A stretch of DNA of 47,630 bases from Bordetella parapertussis (GCA_945862265.1 CAMAXP010000034.1:1-47630); one strand, 5' to 3'. Positions 25,547 through 35,718 are shown, counted from the stretch's first letter. Translations and numbers: made by a program. Notes: a model not told the origin generated them from the letters alone.

Positions 25547-26992
25547 CTAGCCCTTGTCCGCGAGCCCGCTCACGGTGACGAATGCGGCCGATTCCCCCCG
25601 GCGGATGTGCAGCGTAACGGTAGTCGCCTTGTCGAGCCCGGCCAGCATCTTGTTCAACTGGTCCACCGACCGAAGCTCGGTCTGCTGGCCTTTGTGCACC
25701 AGGGTCAGCAGGACGTCTCCGCGCCGGAAATCGCCTCTGACGTCGGATTTCACTTCGGTGACGATGAGACCGCCCTGGAGCTTGAGGTCGCGCTTTTGCT
25801 CAGTGGTGAGATCGGCCACGACAAGGCCGAGTCGGTTGGCGGCCACCTCCGCCGGTTTGCCGCCGCGCGGTGAGTCGCGGGAGGCTACGCGATCCTCAGG
25901 CAGTTCCCCGACGGTGACCGTGAGTTCCCTGGTCCCGCCCTTGCGCAGGACCTGGACGCTCGACTGGACGCCCGGGCGCGTGGAACCGACGATGCGCGGC
26001 AGGTCGCTCGAAGCTTCGATGGTCTTGCCGTCGAATTTGACGATGATGTCGAGGGCCTCCACGCCTGCCTTGTCCGCCGGGCTGCCTTTTTCCACCTGGT
26101 TGACGAGGGCGCCGGCCGGCCTGGGCAGGCCGAAGGAGTCGGCCAGTTCCTTGGTCACCTCCTGGATCACCACGCCGATCCGGCCGCGCGACACCCGGCC
26201 CTTGGCGCGCAGCTGGCCCTGGATCTCCAGCGCGACATCGATCGGGATCGCAAACGACAAGCCCATGAAGCCGCCGGTGCGGCTGTAGATCTGCGAATTG
26301 ATGCCGACAACCTCGCCGCGCATGTTGAAAAGCGGGCCGCCCGAATTGCCGGGATTGATCGCGACGTCCGTCTGGATGAACGGGACAAAATTCTCCTGCG
26401 GCAGCGAACGCCCTTTGGCGCTGACGATGCCCGCGGTCACCGTATTGTCGAACCCGAAAGGCGAACCGATCGCGAGCACCCATTCACCGACCCTGAGTTT
26501 AATCGGGTCGCCCATTTTCACGAATTGCAACCCCGAGGCCTCGATCTTGATGAGTGCCACATCCGTGCGCTTGTCCGCGCCGATGACCTTCGCCTTGAAC
26601 TCGCGCTTGTCGGTCAGGCGCACATTGATCTCGTCGGCGCTCTCCACCACATGGGCGTTGGTGAGGATGTAGCCGTCCGCGCTGATGATGAAGCCCGAGC
26701 CGAGCGAGCGGCTTTCCGGCTGGCGCGGGCCGGCGCCGGGCCCGGGCGGCTGGCGCGGGACAAAGCGCCGGAAGAAGTCGTAGAACGGATCGTTCTCGTC
26801 CATTTCCGGCACCTGGGGCACGTTCGGTGCCGCCTGCCGGCGGGCCGCCTGGGTGGTGCTGATATTGACCACGGCCGGGCCCTGCTTTTCCACCAGTTCC
26901 GTAAAGTCGGGCAATTCGCGGGTTTGCGCCTGGCCGGGCAAGGCGAGGCACAACACCACGGCGATGATTGCGAATCTTGCTATGCGCTTCAT
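25547..26992 (-). CDS. mucD: Do-family serine endoprotease (DegP/DegQ/MucD)
   Basis: This 481-aa periplasmic protease has a signal peptide (cleavage near A-Q-T, residue 23) and the HtrA triad H114 (T-N-A-H-V-V), D144 (R-T-D-V-A-L) and S217 (G-N-S-G-G-P). Two PDZ domains follow (about 265-360 and 385-475). It degrades or refolds damaged envelope proteins. Position after rpoE-rseA-rseB is the mucD arrangement of Pseudomonas and betaproteobacteria; the exact name (mucD or degQ) is by context. Confidence 0.94.
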   Translation of the reverse strand: MKRIARFAIIAVVLCLALPGQAQTRELPDFTELVEKQGPAVVNISTTQAARRQAAPNVPQVPEMDENDPFYDFFRRFVPRQPPGPGAGPRQPESRSLGSGFIISADGYILTNAHVVESADEINVRLTDKREFKAKVIGADKRTDVALIKIEASGLQFVKMGDPIKLRVGEWVLAIGSPFGFDNTVTAGIVSAKGRSLPQENFVPFIQTDVAINPGNSGGPLFNMRGEVVGINSQIYSRTGGFMGLSFAIPIDVALEIQGQLRAKGRVSRGRIGVVIQEVTKELADSFGLPRPAGALVNQVEKGSPADKAGVEALDIIVKFDGKTIEASSDLPRIVGSTRPGVQSSVQVLRKGGTRELTVTVGELPEDRVASRDSPRGGKPAEVAANRLGLVVADLTTEQKRDLKLQGGLIVTEVKSDVRGDFRRGDVLLTLVHKGQQTELRSVDQLNKMLAGLDKATTVTLHIRRGESAAFVTVSGLADKG

Positions 26993-27012
26993 TTCATTCC
27001 TCGTTTCCAGGT

Positions 27013-27990
27013 TCAGTGCGGCTTATGGTATTCGACCGTATATGCGATGCGGCGCACCGTCTGGGCCGGCGCCTCCCCCACCACCGTGACGACATGGTTG
27101 GCCAATTCACGGGTGTAGATATTGACGGCCCCCATGCTGGACATGCCCGGGCGCACCGGGTCCCGGCCGGCCTCCAGCGGCTCGATGAAGACCGACACGG
27201 CTGCAAGCCCGTCGGAGTAGACGATCTGGCCGACCCGCTGCGACTCGCGGAGCTGGCGCCGCACTTCGATGATCTTGTGGAACCCGGGGATTCCCGCACT
27301 GACCGTCCAGCCCGCCTCGGCGAGGTTGGCAGGCGTGACGGCGGCGTTCTCAATTCGCCACTGCTTGCTCTGCCCGGCGAAGGACGGCCTTAGCCGCTCG
27401 CGGTCGAAGTTGCCGCCGATGGTGAGCTGGGTGAAGGTGAATTCCTCAACAGGCTCACCCTTCTCGTTCAATATCCTGGCCTTGAGGAGCATGCCGCTGT
27501 GCATGTCGGCCCACAGTTTGTAGCCGTATCGCAGCTCGTCCCTGGGCTTGAGCACAATTGCCTGGCAATCGAATCCGGCGATGCGCGCGGTCTCCTCCTT
27601 GGATACCGAGTACTGGTCCGGGACGAGCGAGAGCTGCGCCGGGAGGAGCGCCGGGAAGGTGGGCTGCCCGGGGCGCCGGTCGACCTTCACGGTCATGCTG
27701 TCAGGCAGGTAGCACCGGATTTCGTCGCCTTTGCGGATGACTTCGCGCCGCATGCCATCGAGGGCCTCGAGCTTCTCGGTGTCGCCAGACGCGTCCACCA
27801 GTCGCGTGATGCGCGAAGTTTCGCTGCGGTCACCTTGCCGGTAGACAAAGGTGCCCGTGTAGCTGAGCTTCTGGGACGCCGTGTAGATCTTCTTCAGCCA
27901 GGCGCCCGCGTCAGGGCCCGCGCCCGGCACCGCCTGGGCGAATACGCACGCCGGGATCAGCAGCGCAAGCAGCGTCAGCGTCTTTCTCAT
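27013..27990 (-). CDS. rseB: Sigma-E factor regulatory protein RseB/MucB
   Basis: This 325-aa periplasmic protein has a signal peptide ending near F-A-Q-A (20). It contains the MucB/RseB N-terminal lipoprotein-like domain (Y-T-G-T-F-V-Y-R-Q-G near 39, then R-E-V-I-R-K-G-D-E) and a C-terminal domain that binds RseA. It protects the anti-sigma factor from proteolysis until envelope stress appears. It overlaps rseA by 4 nt. Confidence 0.93.
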   Translation of the reverse strand: MRKTLTLLALLIPACVFAQAVPGAGPDAGAWLKKIYTASQKLSYTGTFVYRQGDRSETSRITRLVDASGDTEKLEALDGMRREVIRKGDEIRCYLPDSMTVKVDRRPGQPTFPALLPAQLSLVPDQYSVSKEETARIAGFDCQAIVLKPRDELRYGYKLWADMHSGMLLKARILNEKGEPVEEFTFTQLTIGGNFDRERLRPSFAGQSKQWRIENAAVTPANLAEAGWTVSAGIPGFHKIIEVRRQLRESQRVGQIVYSDGLAAVSVFIEPLEAGRDPVRPGMSSMGAVNIYTRELANHVVTVVGEAPAQTVRRIAYTVEYHKPH

Positions 27991-28487
27991 CGGGGGCGGG
28001 CGGTGTCGGACACGGTCCGCACGTATGGGGCCACTCCCTGCAGGCTGCCGCGCGAGGAATAGCTCTGGTGCGCGAGCAGGTAGTCGTTGGTTTCCTTCGG
28101 CAGGGCCACGCGCACGGGTTCCTGGCGAACAGTCGCAGGTGCCTGCGCGACCTGGGGCGCGTCCTGCAGTTGGGTGTAGGAGATCGCCCCGACCATGGCC
28201 ACGCCCGCAAGACTCGCGGCCACGGCAAGCGCACGCCGGTACCGGGCTTGCCGGGCCGGTGGCGCAGCCTTGGGTGCGAGGACTGCCGGTTCCTCCTCAA
28301 GGCGAAGCGCCAGGCGCTCGGAGAACCCGCTGGACAACACCGGGGTATCCCGCAAGGCGTCACTGATCAGGTGGTACTGCCGCCAGGTATCGAGCGCCTC
28401 GCCGTCGGAACGCAGCGCGCGCAGCGACTCGTCGAGTTCCGCGTCCGAAAGTTCGCCATCCATCATCGCCGAGATTTTCGATTTCAT
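27987..28487 (-). CDS. rseA: Anti-sigma-E factor RseA/MucA-like
   Basis: This 166-aa protein has the anti-sigma N-terminal domain (M-K-S-K-I-S-A-M-M-D-G-E-L near 1-13, then W-R-Q-Y-H-L-I-S-D-A-L-R near 36-47), a single membrane segment (about 85-105, A-L-A-V-A-A-S-L-A-G-V-A) and a short periplasmic tail. It holds the sigma factor at the membrane. The ATG at 28487, 4 nt after the rpoE stop and with GGTGAGG upstream, is chosen over in-frame ATGs that lie inside rpoE. Confidence 0.9.
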   Translation of the reverse strand: MKSKISAMMDGELSDAELDESLRALRSDGEALDTWRQYHLISDALRDTPVLSSGFSERLALRLEEEPAVLAPKAAPPARQARYRRALAVAASLAGVAMVGAISYTQLQDAPQVAQAPATVRQEPVRVALPKETNDYLLAHQSYSSRGSLQGVAPYVRTVSDTARPR

Positions 28488-28491
28488 GTCC

Positions 28492-29091
28492 TCACCATCT
28501 CCTGTCATCGCCGGTATCAAGCAGCGGCTTCAACCGTTCGGCAATCGCTTCCCTGGCGCGGAAGATCCGGGACCGCACCGTGCCGATCGGGCAATTCATG
28601 ATCTGGGCAATGTCTTCGTAACTCATGCCTTCCATTTCGCGCAACTGGATGGCAGTTCTCAAGTCCTCCGGCAACGCAAGCATCGCGGCGTTCACCGTAT
28701 CGCCGATCTCGCGACTGAGCAGCAGGCTTTCCGGGGTGTTGATGTCCCGCAGCTGCTCGCCTTCGTCCAATCCTTCCGCTTCCTCCGAATCGACACTGGT
28801 CGAGGTCGGCGCCCTGCGTCCCGCAGCCATCAGGTAGTTCTTGGCCGTGTTGATACCGATCCGGTAAAGCCAGGTGTAAAAGGCGCTGTCGCCGCGAAAA
28901 TTCGGCAACGCCCGGTACGCCTTGATGAATGCTTCCTGCGTCACGTCTTCCACCTCCGCCGAATCGCGCACAAAGCGCGACAGCAGCCGCGCGAGCTTGC
29001 GCTGGTACTTGTCGACCAGGAGCCCGAAGGCCCGCTTGTCGCCCTTCTGCGCCCGCTCGACCAGCTGCTGGTCGATCTCCCGATCGCCCAT
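28492..29091 (-). CDS. rpoE: RNA polymerase sigma-E factor (RpoE/AlgU)
   Basis: This 199-aa ECF sigma factor has region 2 (D-K-Y-Q-R-K-L-A-R-L, then D-V-T-Q-E-A-F-I-K-A-Y-R near 53) and region 4 (G-M-S-Y-E-D-I-A-Q-I-M near 153, then P-I-G-T-V-R-S-R-I-F-R-A-R near 166). Length matches betaproteobacterial RpoE. The ATG at 29091 (M-G-D-R-E-I-D) is chosen over the upstream in-frame start. A promoter of its own class lies at 29149-29175, so it is probably autoregulated. Confidence 0.96.
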   Translation of the reverse strand: MGDREIDQQLVERAQKGDKRAFGLLVDKYQRKLARLLSRFVRDSAEVEDVTQEAFIKAYRALPNFRGDSAFYTWLYRIGINTAKNYLMAAGRRAPTSTSVDSEEAEGLDEGEQLRDINTPESLLLSREIGDTVNAAMLALPEDLRTAIQLREMEGMSYEDIAQIMNCPIGTVRSRIFRAREAIAERLKPLLDTGDDRRW

Positions 29092-29148
29092 GGTCAGCCC
29101 GCCCAACCCTGGCTGGCAGATCCCGGCACCTGATAACGCTCACAATTC

Positions 29149-29175
29149 ACAGACAGGCATCTCGAAAAATAGTTC
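29149..29175 (-). promoter_or_regulatory. Sigma-E-like promoter of rpoE operon
   Basis: On the minus strand GAACTA (29175-29170) and TCTGT (29153-29149) are separated by 16 nt. The sigma-E/AlgU consensus is GAACTT-N16-TCTGA, so each box has a single mismatch. The site lies about 60 bp upstream of the rpoE ATG, in the 95-bp gap after the YgfX-like gene, and fits autoregulation of the operon. Confidence 0.6.
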
Positions 29176-29186
29176 GGCGACCATGC

Positions 29187-29636
29187 TCAGGAACCCGCCC
29201 TGGCGCTTTCCGGGACGCAGCCCCACAGTGCCCAGAGCCGCATTTGCCTGAATTCCCCGGCCGCCAGCATATCCCGGGCAACCAGGATTGTGCGCTGCAT
29301 GACGCCGGGCCCGGCCAGTGTGAGCACCACCAGCCAGCGGCTGACGTACCGCCGCTCCGTGGCATGACCCCGCAACTGCGTGCCGCAGCGCAGGCGCAGG
29401 GTCACTTCGGCGTCTTGACCCAATTCGAGGACGTGGGGGGCACTGCCGGCGTTCAGGAGGGCTTGCTCCCGGACTGCGCGAAACCCGGCCCAGGCGAGGA
29501 GGAGTCCACAACCTGCGCCTGCCGGGAGCGGCAAGACCCAAAAAAGCACGCCTGCGGCGGATGCGCAGGCGGTGATGGTGAGGAGCGTCAGGACCGGTGA
29601 GGCGCGCAGTTCAACGCGCAACGGTTGTCCACTCAA
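29187..29636 (-). CDS. Small membrane protein, YgfX-like by position
   Basis: This 149-aa protein has a hydrophobic stretch with two likely membrane segments (about 14-50), then a basic soluble part with [15 protein letters not shown] and R-Q-M-R-L-W-A-L-W near the end. It lies between fabF and rpoE, where many betaproteobacteria carry a YgfX/CptA-like gene. The start is TTG at 29636, which overlaps the fabF stop (TTGA). YgfX in E. coli is a membrane protein linked to cell-division and cytoskeleton effects; whether that applies here is unknown. Confidence 0.6.
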   Translation of the reverse strand: MSGQPLRVELRASPVLTLLTITACASAAGVLFWVLPLPAGAGCGLLLAWAGFRAVREQALLNAGSAPHVLELGQDAEVTLRLRCGTQLRGHATERRYVSRWLVVLTLAGPGVMQRTILVARDMLAAGEFRQMRLWALWGCVPESARAGS

Positions 29637-30871
29637 AGGCGCGTGAAGATCAGGGTGCCGTTGGTACCGCCAAAGCCGAATGAGTTGGAGAGGGCGGTAC
29701 GGATTTCCATCTTCCGGGCCGTATTCGGCACATAGTCCAGATCGCACTGCGGGTCGGGATTGTCGAGGTTGATGGTCGGGGGCGAAACCTGGTCGCGGAG
29801 TGCAAGGATGCTCGCCACGGCTTCGATTGCACCCGCGGCGCCCAGAAGGTGTCCGGTCATGGACTTGGTCGAATTCACCACAACCCGCTTCGACTGGTCG
29901 CCAAGCAGTTTCTTCACCGCCATTGTTTCAGCGATGTCGCCAAGCGGCGTCGACGTGCCGTGGGCGTTGATGTAGTCGATCGCATCCGTGTTCAGTCCTG
30001 CATCCTTGAGGGCGTTGCGCATGCAGCGGAACGCACCGTCGCCGTCCTCGGCCGGGGCCGTCATGTGGAAGGCATCGGAGCTGACCCCGTAGCCGGCAAG
30101 TTCGCAGTAGATGCGCGCGCCGCGGGCCTTGGCGTGCTCGTACTCCTCGAGCACCACCGCGCCTGCGCCTTCGCCGAGCACGAACCCGTCCCGGTCCTTG
30201 TCCCACGGGCGACTGGCCGCTGCCGGGGCATCATTGCGTGTCGACAGTGCGCGCGCCGAGGCGAACCCGCCCATTGCCAATTCCGTAACGGTTGCTTCGG
30301 CGCCCCCCGCGATCATGATTTCGGCGTCGCCGTAGCGGATCGCCTTGGCGGCCTCGCCTATGCAATGCGTGGACGTCGTGCAGGCCGTCACTATGGCGAG
30401 GCACGGCCCCTTCGTGCCCAGCATGATCGAAAGGTTGCCGGCGATCATGTTGATGATGGTGCTGGGGATGAAGAAGGGCGAAATGCGCTTCGGGCCGCTC
30501 TTCAGCAGCTCGTTATGCGTCGCCTCGATCATCGGCAGGCCGCCGATCCCGGAACCGAAATTGATGCCTGCCCGCTCCGGGTCGAACTTTGCTATGTCAA
30601 CGCCTGCATCCCGCCAGGCCTGCAGGCCCGCCGCCATGCCGTAGTGGATGAACGTATCCATCCTGCGGGCCTCTTTGGCGGAGAGGTACTCATTGACGTC
30701 GAATCCCTTCACCTCGCCGGCAATCTGGCAACTGAGGCGCGAGGCGTCGAATCGGGTGACCCGGGTGATGCCGGACTTTCCGGCCACCAGGTTTTCCCAG
30801 GCTTGCTGGACGGTGCTGCCCACGGGACTGACCACTCCCAGTCCCGTGACCACTACTCTGCGGCGTGTCAA
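29633..30871 (-). CDS. fabF: 3-oxoacyl-[acyl-carrier-protein] synthase II
   Basis: This 412-aa condensing enzyme elongates acyl-ACP with malonyl-ACP. The nucleophile is C164 in T-A-C-T-T-S, with the histidines in N-A-H-G-T-S-T (near 303) and [10 protein letters not shown] (near 340). The start is TTG at 30871 with GGAG 8 nt upstream. The frame is open upstream through acpP in another frame, which is a shadow. It follows acpP by 28 nt, the usual acpP-fabF pair. Confidence 0.96.
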   Translation of the reverse strand: MTRRRVVVTGLGVVSPVGSTVQQAWENLVAGKSGITRVTRFDASRLSCQIAGEVKGFDVNEYLSAKEARRMDTFIHYGMAAGLQAWRDAGVDIAKFDPERAGINFGSGIGGLPMIEATHNELLKSGPKRISPFFIPSTIINMIAGNLSIMLGTKGPCLAIVTACTTSTHCIGEAAKAIRYGDAEIMIAGGAEATVTELAMGGFASARALSTRNDAPAAASRPWDKDRDGFVLGEGAGAVVLEEYEHAKARGARIYCELAGYGVSSDAFHMTAPAEDGDGAFRCMRNALKDAGLNTDAIDYINAHGTSTPLGDIAETMAVKKLLGDQSKRVVVNSTKSMTGHLLGAAGAIEAVASILALRDQVSPPTINLDNPDPQCDLDYVPNTARKMEIRTALSNSFGFGGTNGTLIFTRL

Positions 30872-30899
30872 TCTGGCTCCGATGCAGTGTTCTTCGCGG

Positions 30900-31139
30900 T
30901 CAGGCCTTCTGGCGCGACTGGACGAAGTTGATGGCCTCCTGGACCGTGGTGATCTTTTCGGCTTCTTCGTCCGGGATCTCGGTCTCGAACTCTTCCTCGA
31001 GGGCCATGACCAGTTCGACGGTGTCCAGGGAGTCTGCGCCCAGGTCGTCAACGAACGAGGACTCGTTCTTGATTTCTGCCTCGTTTACGCCCAGTTGCTC
31101 GGCGATGATTTTCCTAACGCGTTGTTCGATGTTATCCAT
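30900..31139 (-). CDS. acpP: Acyl carrier protein
   Basis: This 79-aa acidic helical protein carries the growing acyl chain in fatty-acid synthesis. The phosphopantetheine site D-S-L is in L-G-A-D-S-L-D-T (S37). The ATG at 31139 has a strong GGAAGGAG and gives the normal length. AcpS (18823-19206) would activate it. It lies between fabG and fabF as in E. coli. Confidence 0.98.
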   Translation of the reverse strand: MDNIEQRVRKIIAEQLGVNEAEIKNESSFVDDLGADSLDTVELVMALEEEFETEIPDEEAEKITTVQEAINFVQSRQKA

Positions 31140-31232
31140 GTCCTGCTCCTTCCCTGTTGGGCCAAGCGAATGCCAAGTGTGCAATTTTACCAAAACCGCC
31201 GGAATCGGCCGAAAACAAATCGTGGCCGGTTC

Positions 31233-31979
31233 CTACGCCATGTACATCCCGCCATTTACGTGCAGGACGGTTCCTGTGATATAGCCGGCTGCCGGCGTGG
31301 CGAGAAACCCGACGGCCGCCGCCACGTCTTGCGGCGCGCCAAGGCGCGCAAGGGGGATCTGGCCCAGGAGGGCAGTCCGCTGCTCCTCCGAAAGCGCCCG
31401 GGTCATGTCCGTGTCGATGAACCCCGGGGCGACGCAGTTTACCGTGATGTTGCGGCTGCCGATTTCGCGCGCCAGGGACTTCGTCATCCCGACCACGCCG
31501 GCCTTGGCGGCAGCGTAATTCATCTGCCCGGGGTTTCCAGCCGCGCCCACCACGGAAGTGATGCTGATGATGCGGCCCCAGCGTGCTTTCATCATGCCGC
31601 GAAGCACCCCGCGCGACAGGCGGAATACCGAACGCAGGTTGGTCTCGATCACCTCGTCCCATTCCTCGTCTTTCATGCGCAGGCCCAGGTTGTCGCGAAC
31701 AACCGCGGCATTGTTGACGAGGATGGCGATGTCGCCGAACTCCTTTGCGATGGATGCAATCAGCGCATCGCATTGCGCTGTGTCCCGGACGTTCAGCACG
31801 CGCCCTGCACCGGCGTTGCCCGTGGCGGCGAGCGCTTCGCTGATCGCCTGGGCGCCCGCTTCGCTCGTCGCCGTGCCGATCACGGTGGCCGATTGCTCCG
31901 CGAGAGCCATGGCAATTGCACGACCGATGCCCCGTGAAGCGCCGGTCACGAGCGCCACTTTGCCCTGGAGCGCGCTCAT
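31233..31979 (-). CDS. fabG: 3-oxoacyl-[acyl-carrier-protein] reductase
   Basis: This 248-aa short-chain dehydrogenase has the NADPH motif T-G-A-S-R-G-I-G (12-19), the N-N-A region near 90, and the active-site Y-A-A-A-K near 152 with an upstream serine in I-S-I-T-S-V-V. It reduces 3-ketoacyl-ACP. ATG 31979 overlaps the fabD stop. The 93-bp gap to acpP shows no obvious terminator. Confidence 0.96.
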   Translation of the reverse strand: MSALQGKVALVTGASRGIGRAIAMALAEQSATVIGTATSEAGAQAISEALAATGNAGAGRVLNVRDTAQCDALIASIAKEFGDIAILVNNAAVVRDNLGLRMKDEEWDEVIETNLRSVFRLSRGVLRGMMKARWGRIISITSVVGAAGNPGQMNYAAAKAGVVGMTKSLAREIGSRNITVNCVAPGFIDTDMTRALSEEQRTALLGQIPLARLGAPQDVAAAVGFLATPAAGYITGTVLHVNGGMYMA

Positions 31980-32911
31980 GCCGACCTCACGGCTGCAAGC
32001 GCTTGTTCAAGCGATGCACGATCGGCGAGCGCAAATCCCTGCAGGTTGGCGTCGATGCGCTTCGTCAGCCCGGCGAGGACCTTGCCCGGCCCGCACTCGA
32101 CGACGTGCGTCACCCCCATTGCAGCCATTTTCTGGATGATTTCGACCCAGCGCACAGGCGAAGCCGCCTGGCGTACGAGGGCATCCTTGATGCCCGTTGG
32201 CGCAGATTCGATATTGACGTCGACGTTATTGATCAGCGGTACCCCCGTCGCGCGGACATCAACGCCTTCAAGGTAAGCCTTGAGCGCATCCGCGGCGGGT
32301 TGCATCAGGCTGGAATGGAAGGGCGCGCTGACCGGCAGGGCAAGCGCACGCTTGGCCCCTTTCGCCTTGCATAGCTCCATGGCGCGTGCGACGGCCTCCT
32401 TGCTTCCGGCAATGACGACCTGTCCCGGGCCATTGAAGTTCACCGCCTGCACGACTTCGCCTTGGGCGGCTTCCGCGCATGCTGCGCGGACGAGCTCGTC
32501 GTCCAGGTTGAGGATGGCGGCCATTGCGCCCTCGCCTGCCGGCACCGCCTTTTGCATGGCTTGCGCACGGTGCCTCACCAGAGGCAGGCAATCAGCGAAT
32601 GTTATCGAACCCGCGGCCACGAGCGCCGTGTATTCCCCCAGGCTGTGCCCCGCCACGACTTCCGGCCTAGGACCTCCCAGCGCCATCCACGCGCGGTAGG
32701 CTGCGTATCCCGCAGTGACCATTGCGGGTTGCGTGTTTACGGTGAGGCCTAGTGCCTCGGCGGGCCCTTCGTCGAGAAGGCGAACGAAATCGGGGCCGAG
32801 AACGGAAGCAGCCTCGCTCCTGACCGCCTCCACGTCCGCCAGCCCTTCGTAGGCGCGCACCATGCCGACCGCCTGAGACCCTTGTCCCGGAAACACCATT
32901 GCAAGCTTCAT
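31976..32911 (-). CDS. fabD: Malonyl-CoA:ACP transacylase
   Basis: This 311-aa enzyme loads malonate onto ACP. F-P-G-Q-G-S-Q is at 7-13, the nucleophile is S90 in A-G-H-S-L-G-E, and the catalytic histidine lies in A-P-F-H-S near 200. ATG 32911 is preferred over the TTG one codon earlier. It overlaps fabG and follows fabH by about 30 nt. Confidence 0.96.
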   Translation of the reverse strand: MKLAMVFPGQGSQAVGMVRAYEGLADVEAVRSEAASVLGPDFVRLLDEGPAEALGLTVNTQPAMVTAGYAAYRAWMALGGPRPEVVAGHSLGEYTALVAAGSITFADCLPLVRHRAQAMQKAVPAGEGAMAAILNLDDELVRAACAEAAQGEVVQAVNFNGPGQVVIAGSKEAVARAMELCKAKGAKRALALPVSAPFHSSLMQPAADALKAYLEGVDVRATGVPLINNVDVNIESAPTGIKDALVRQAASPVRWVEIIQKMAAMGVTHVVECGPGKVLAGLTKRIDANLQGFALADRASLEQALAAVRSA

Positions 32912-32941
32912 CAACCTGATCCTTCCTGTGCGTCTAGCTGT

Positions 32942-33901
32942 CTAGTAGGTCGCGTACACCGCGCCCCAGGTAAATCCACCACCCACGCCTTCCATGAGCA
33001 GCCGGTCGCCGGGCCGAATCCGTCCTGCCCCGACATATTCGTCCAGGGCCAGCGGGATGGATGCAGCGGAGGTATTGCCGTGGTGGTCAACTGTCACCAC
33101 GACCTTTTCGGGCGGGATGCCGAGTTTGCGGGCGGTTGCATCCAGGATGCGCACGTTTGCCTGGTGCGGGATCAGCCAGTCCACGTCTTCGACCCCCGCC
33201 CCGGCGAGGGCGAGCGTTTCCCGGCCCACCTCGTCGAGTACCTTTACCGCGAACTTGAACACCTGGTTGCCGACCATCTGCAGGAAGGGCGAGCCGATGA
33301 TTTTCCCGCCGCTCACATTGCCCGGGACCGAGAGCATCCCGGCATGGCGTCCGTCAGCCCGCAGCACGCTGGCATGAATCCCCGGGGTGTCTGACGCTCG
33401 TAATACAACGGCGCCAGCGCCATCGCCGAACAGCACGCATGTGCCGCGATCGTTCCAGTCGAGGATGCGGGAGAACACTTCGGCGCCGACCACGAGCGCG
33501 CACTTGTGCTGCCCGGACTTGATGAACTTGTCGGCGGTGGACAAGGCATAAACGAAGCCGCTGCATACCGCCTGGACGTCGAATGCGGGGCAATCGGTTG
33601 CTCCGAGCTTGGCTTGCAGCAGGCAGGCCGTGCTCGGGAAAATGAAGTCGGGCGTGGAGGTCGCGACAATGATGAGGTCGATGTCCTCGGGCCTTGCGCC
33701 CGCAGCCTGCAGGGCGGCGCGGCTGGCCTCCAGCGCGAGGTCGCTCGAGGCCTGCGACTCGTCCGCAATGTGGCGCTGCGCAATGCCGGTCCTTTCGCGG
33801 ATCCACTCATCGCTTGTTTCGAGCCGCTGGGAAAACTCGGCGTTGGTGACGATCCTCGGCGGAAGGTAACTTCCAGTGCCGGCTATGCGGGAGTAGATCA
33901 T
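32942..33901 (-). CDS. fabH: 3-oxoacyl-[acyl-carrier-protein] synthase III
   Basis: This 319-aa enzyme starts fatty-acid synthesis by joining acetyl-CoA and malonyl-ACP. The triad is C113 (V-C-S-G-F), the histidine in I-P-H-Q-A-N near 246, and the asparagine in H-G-N-T-S-A near 276. The start ATG at 33901 overlaps the plsX TGA by one base (TGATG). The gene order plsX-fabH-fabD is standard. Confidence 0.97.
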   Translation of the reverse strand: MIYSRIAGTGSYLPPRIVTNAEFSQRLETSDEWIRERTGIAQRHIADESQASSDLALEASRAALQAAGARPEDIDLIIVATSTPDFIFPSTACLLQAKLGATDCPAFDVQAVCSGFVYALSTADKFIKSGQHKCALVVGAEVFSRILDWNDRGTCVLFGDGAGAVVLRASDTPGIHASVLRADGRHAGMLSVPGNVSGGKIIGSPFLQMVGNQVFKFAVKVLDEVGRETLALAGAGVEDVDWLIPHQANVRILDATARKLGIPPEKVVVTVDHHGNTSAASIPLALDEYVGAGRIRPGDRLLMEGVGGGFTWGAVYATY

Positions 33902-34920
33902 CAGGCGGATTTGGGCGGGTGCAGCAGTGCCATGCGTTGCGAAATGCGCTGGGGGACTCCGTTTCGGACCTCTTCTACCGCGCGTAGCAGCGCCTGCTCG
34001 AAGGCGAATGCGTCGGCCGAGCCGTGGCTCTTGATCACGATGCCTTTCAGCCCGAGGAGGCTGGCGCCATTATAGCGCCGGTGGTCCATGCGCTTGCGAA
34101 ACGCGTTGATGACCGGGAGGGCAAGAAATGCCGCGATGCGGGAATAGGCAGAGCGCTTGAATTCTTCGCGCAACACGGCAATGATCATCTGGGCCACGCC
34201 TTCGGAACTCTTGAGGGCTACGTTGCCGACGAACCCGTCGCAGACGACCACATCCGTGGTGCCCTTGTAGATGTCGTCACCCTCTACGTTACCGAAGAAA
34301 TTCAACCCGCTCGCGCGGAGCAGCGCTGCCGACTGCTTGACGACTTCGTTGCCCTTGATGTCCTCTGCGCCAATATTCAGCAGCCCTACAGAGGGGCTTT
34401 CCTTATGCTCGATGGCCGCCACCAGGCAAGAGCCCATGATGCCGAATTGCAGGAGGTGCTCAGGCCCGCAGTCCACGTTCGCGCCGAGGTCGAGAACGTA
34501 GACGCGGCCACGCATGCTGGGCAGCACGCTGCAGATCGCGGGACGGTCGATGCCCGGAAGGGTCTTGAGGACGAACCGGGAGACCGCCATCAGCGCGCCG
34601 GTATTGCCGGCGCTGACGCATGCATGCGCTTCGCCGGATTTTACGAGGTTGACCGCCACGCGCATCGACGAATCCTTTTTGCCGCGCAACGCAGTTGCGG
34701 CGGACTCGTCCATCATCACTACCTGCGAGGCGTGATGCACGCGCAGGCGGGGCCCCGGCGGCGCCCCATGTGTGCGCAACTCGGCCTCGATGACGTCGCG
34801 CAGTCCAACCAGCACGAGGTCAACTTCAGGCGCGCGTTTCTGGAACTCAAGTGCAGCTGGAACGGTCACATGGGGTCCGTGGTCGCCCCCCATGCAATCG
34901 ACGGCAACCGTGATGTCCAT
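33901..34920 (-). CDS. plsX: Phosphate acyltransferase PlsX
   Basis: This 339-aa peripheral membrane enzyme converts acyl-ACP to acyl-phosphate for phospholipid synthesis. The N-terminal [12 protein letters not shown] (5-16) and the central blocks [10 protein letters not shown] and [10 protein letters not shown] are family marks. The ATG at 34920 gives this start and normal length; the open frame extends upstream without support. It lies between rpmF and fabH. Confidence 0.96.
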   Translation of the reverse strand: MDITVAVDCMGGDHGPHVTVPAALEFQKRAPEVDLVLVGLRDVIEAELRTHGAPPGPRLRVHHASQVVMMDESAATALRGKKDSSMRVAVNLVKSGEAHACVSAGNTGALMAVSRFVLKTLPGIDRPAICSVLPSMRGRVYVLDLGANVDCGPEHLLQFGIMGSCLVAAIEHKESPSVGLLNIGAEDIKGNEVVKQSAALLRASGLNFFGNVEGDDIYKGTTDVVVCDGFVGNVALKSSEGVAQMIIAVLREEFKRSAYSRIAAFLALPVINAFRKRMDHRRYNGASLLGLKGIVIKSHGSADAFAFEQALLRAVEEVRNGVPQRISQRMALLHPPKSA

Positions 34921-34974
34921 GCCGGGTCTCGGCCGGTCGCGCAGAGTGCGGCGACCGGCAGACAATGAAAGGCG

Positions 34975-35154
34975 TTACTCGCCCTTGCCTTTCGTGACTT
35001 TCTTGCCGCGATAAAACCCGGTCGGGCTGATGTGGTGGCGCAAGTGCACTTCGCCAGTCGTCGGCTCAACCGCGAGCGACGGGCTGGTAAGGAAGTCGTG
35101 GGCGCGATGCATGCCGCGCTTGGACGGGGATTTCTTGTTCTGCTGGACTGCCAT
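34975..35154 (-). CDS. rpmF: 50S ribosomal protein L32
   Basis: This 59-aa protein begins [19 protein letters not shown], the L32 signature, and has the G-F-Y-R-G-K-K-V end. It lacks the four zinc cysteines found in some L32 proteins, as is normal here. The ATG at 35154 is followed downstream by plsX after 54 nt, and yceD (DUF177) lies upstream, the usual order. Confidence 0.97.
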   Translation of the reverse strand: MAVQQNKKSPSKRGMHRAHDFLTSPSLAVEPTTGEVHLRHHISPTGFYRGKKVTKGKGE

Positions 35155-35170
35155 GGTCAAACTCCTTTCG

Positions 35171-35692
35171 TCAATTGCCGGCGCGGCCGCCCTTCTTGAG
35201 CAGTCCGCGCAATCCTGTAAACGGCGATGTGCTGTCTTCGCCTTTCCTGTCCTCCGCACCAGAGCACAGCTCGTGTCGCGGGGCGAAGGGGATTGCGAGA
35301 AGAATCTCGTCTTCCAGCAATACCCCGACTTCCATATCCTTGCGTCCTACGATGCGCTCAGGCCCTTCCGGTTCAACCGGCTGAGCCTCGATTTCCGCCT
35401 CGCTTCTGGCCAATACCAGCGTCGAGTCCACCCCCAGCGGGAAGGCCAACAAGCCCAGGCAGCGCTGGCAGGCCAGCTGGAGCACTCCCGCGACCTGAAC
35501 CCGCAAGGCCGGCCGTCCCAACTCATCCGCCACGCCCTGCACCGAATACTGCAGCTCCCCTTCCGGCGAATGGAGAAGATCCTGCACGCGCCCCAATGCC
35601 GCTACGGCGCACGTGCCGTGGTGTTCCCCGCGCGCGGCAGAAAACGCGTACCCGTCGATCATTGCAAAGCGTCGCTCAGGCTGGGTCTGCAT
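35171..35692 (-). CDS. DUF177 / YceD-family protein
   Basis: This protein is about 173 aa from the ATG at 35692. It has the family pattern of a basic start, then [15 protein letters not shown] with the conserved C-Q-R-C pair, and an acidic C-terminal part. In E. coli and plants YceD-type proteins are linked to 23S rRNA and ribosome assembly. ATG 35728, the longest choice, lies inside the spacer of a strong promoter and so upstream of the transcript start. The start at 35692, or the later 35662, is therefore better. Confidence 0.85.
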   Translation of the reverse strand: MQTQPERRFAMIDGYAFSAARGEHHGTCAVAALGRVQDLLHSPEGELQYSVQGVADELGRPALRVQVAGVLQLACQRCLGLLAFPLGVDSTLVLARSEAEIEAQPVEPEGPERIVGRKDMEVGVLLEDEILLAIPFAPRHELCSGAEDRKGEDSTSPFTGLRGLLKKGGRAGN

Positions 35693-35718
35693 CACTGCCA
35701 GCATTGCCAAAGCGGAAG

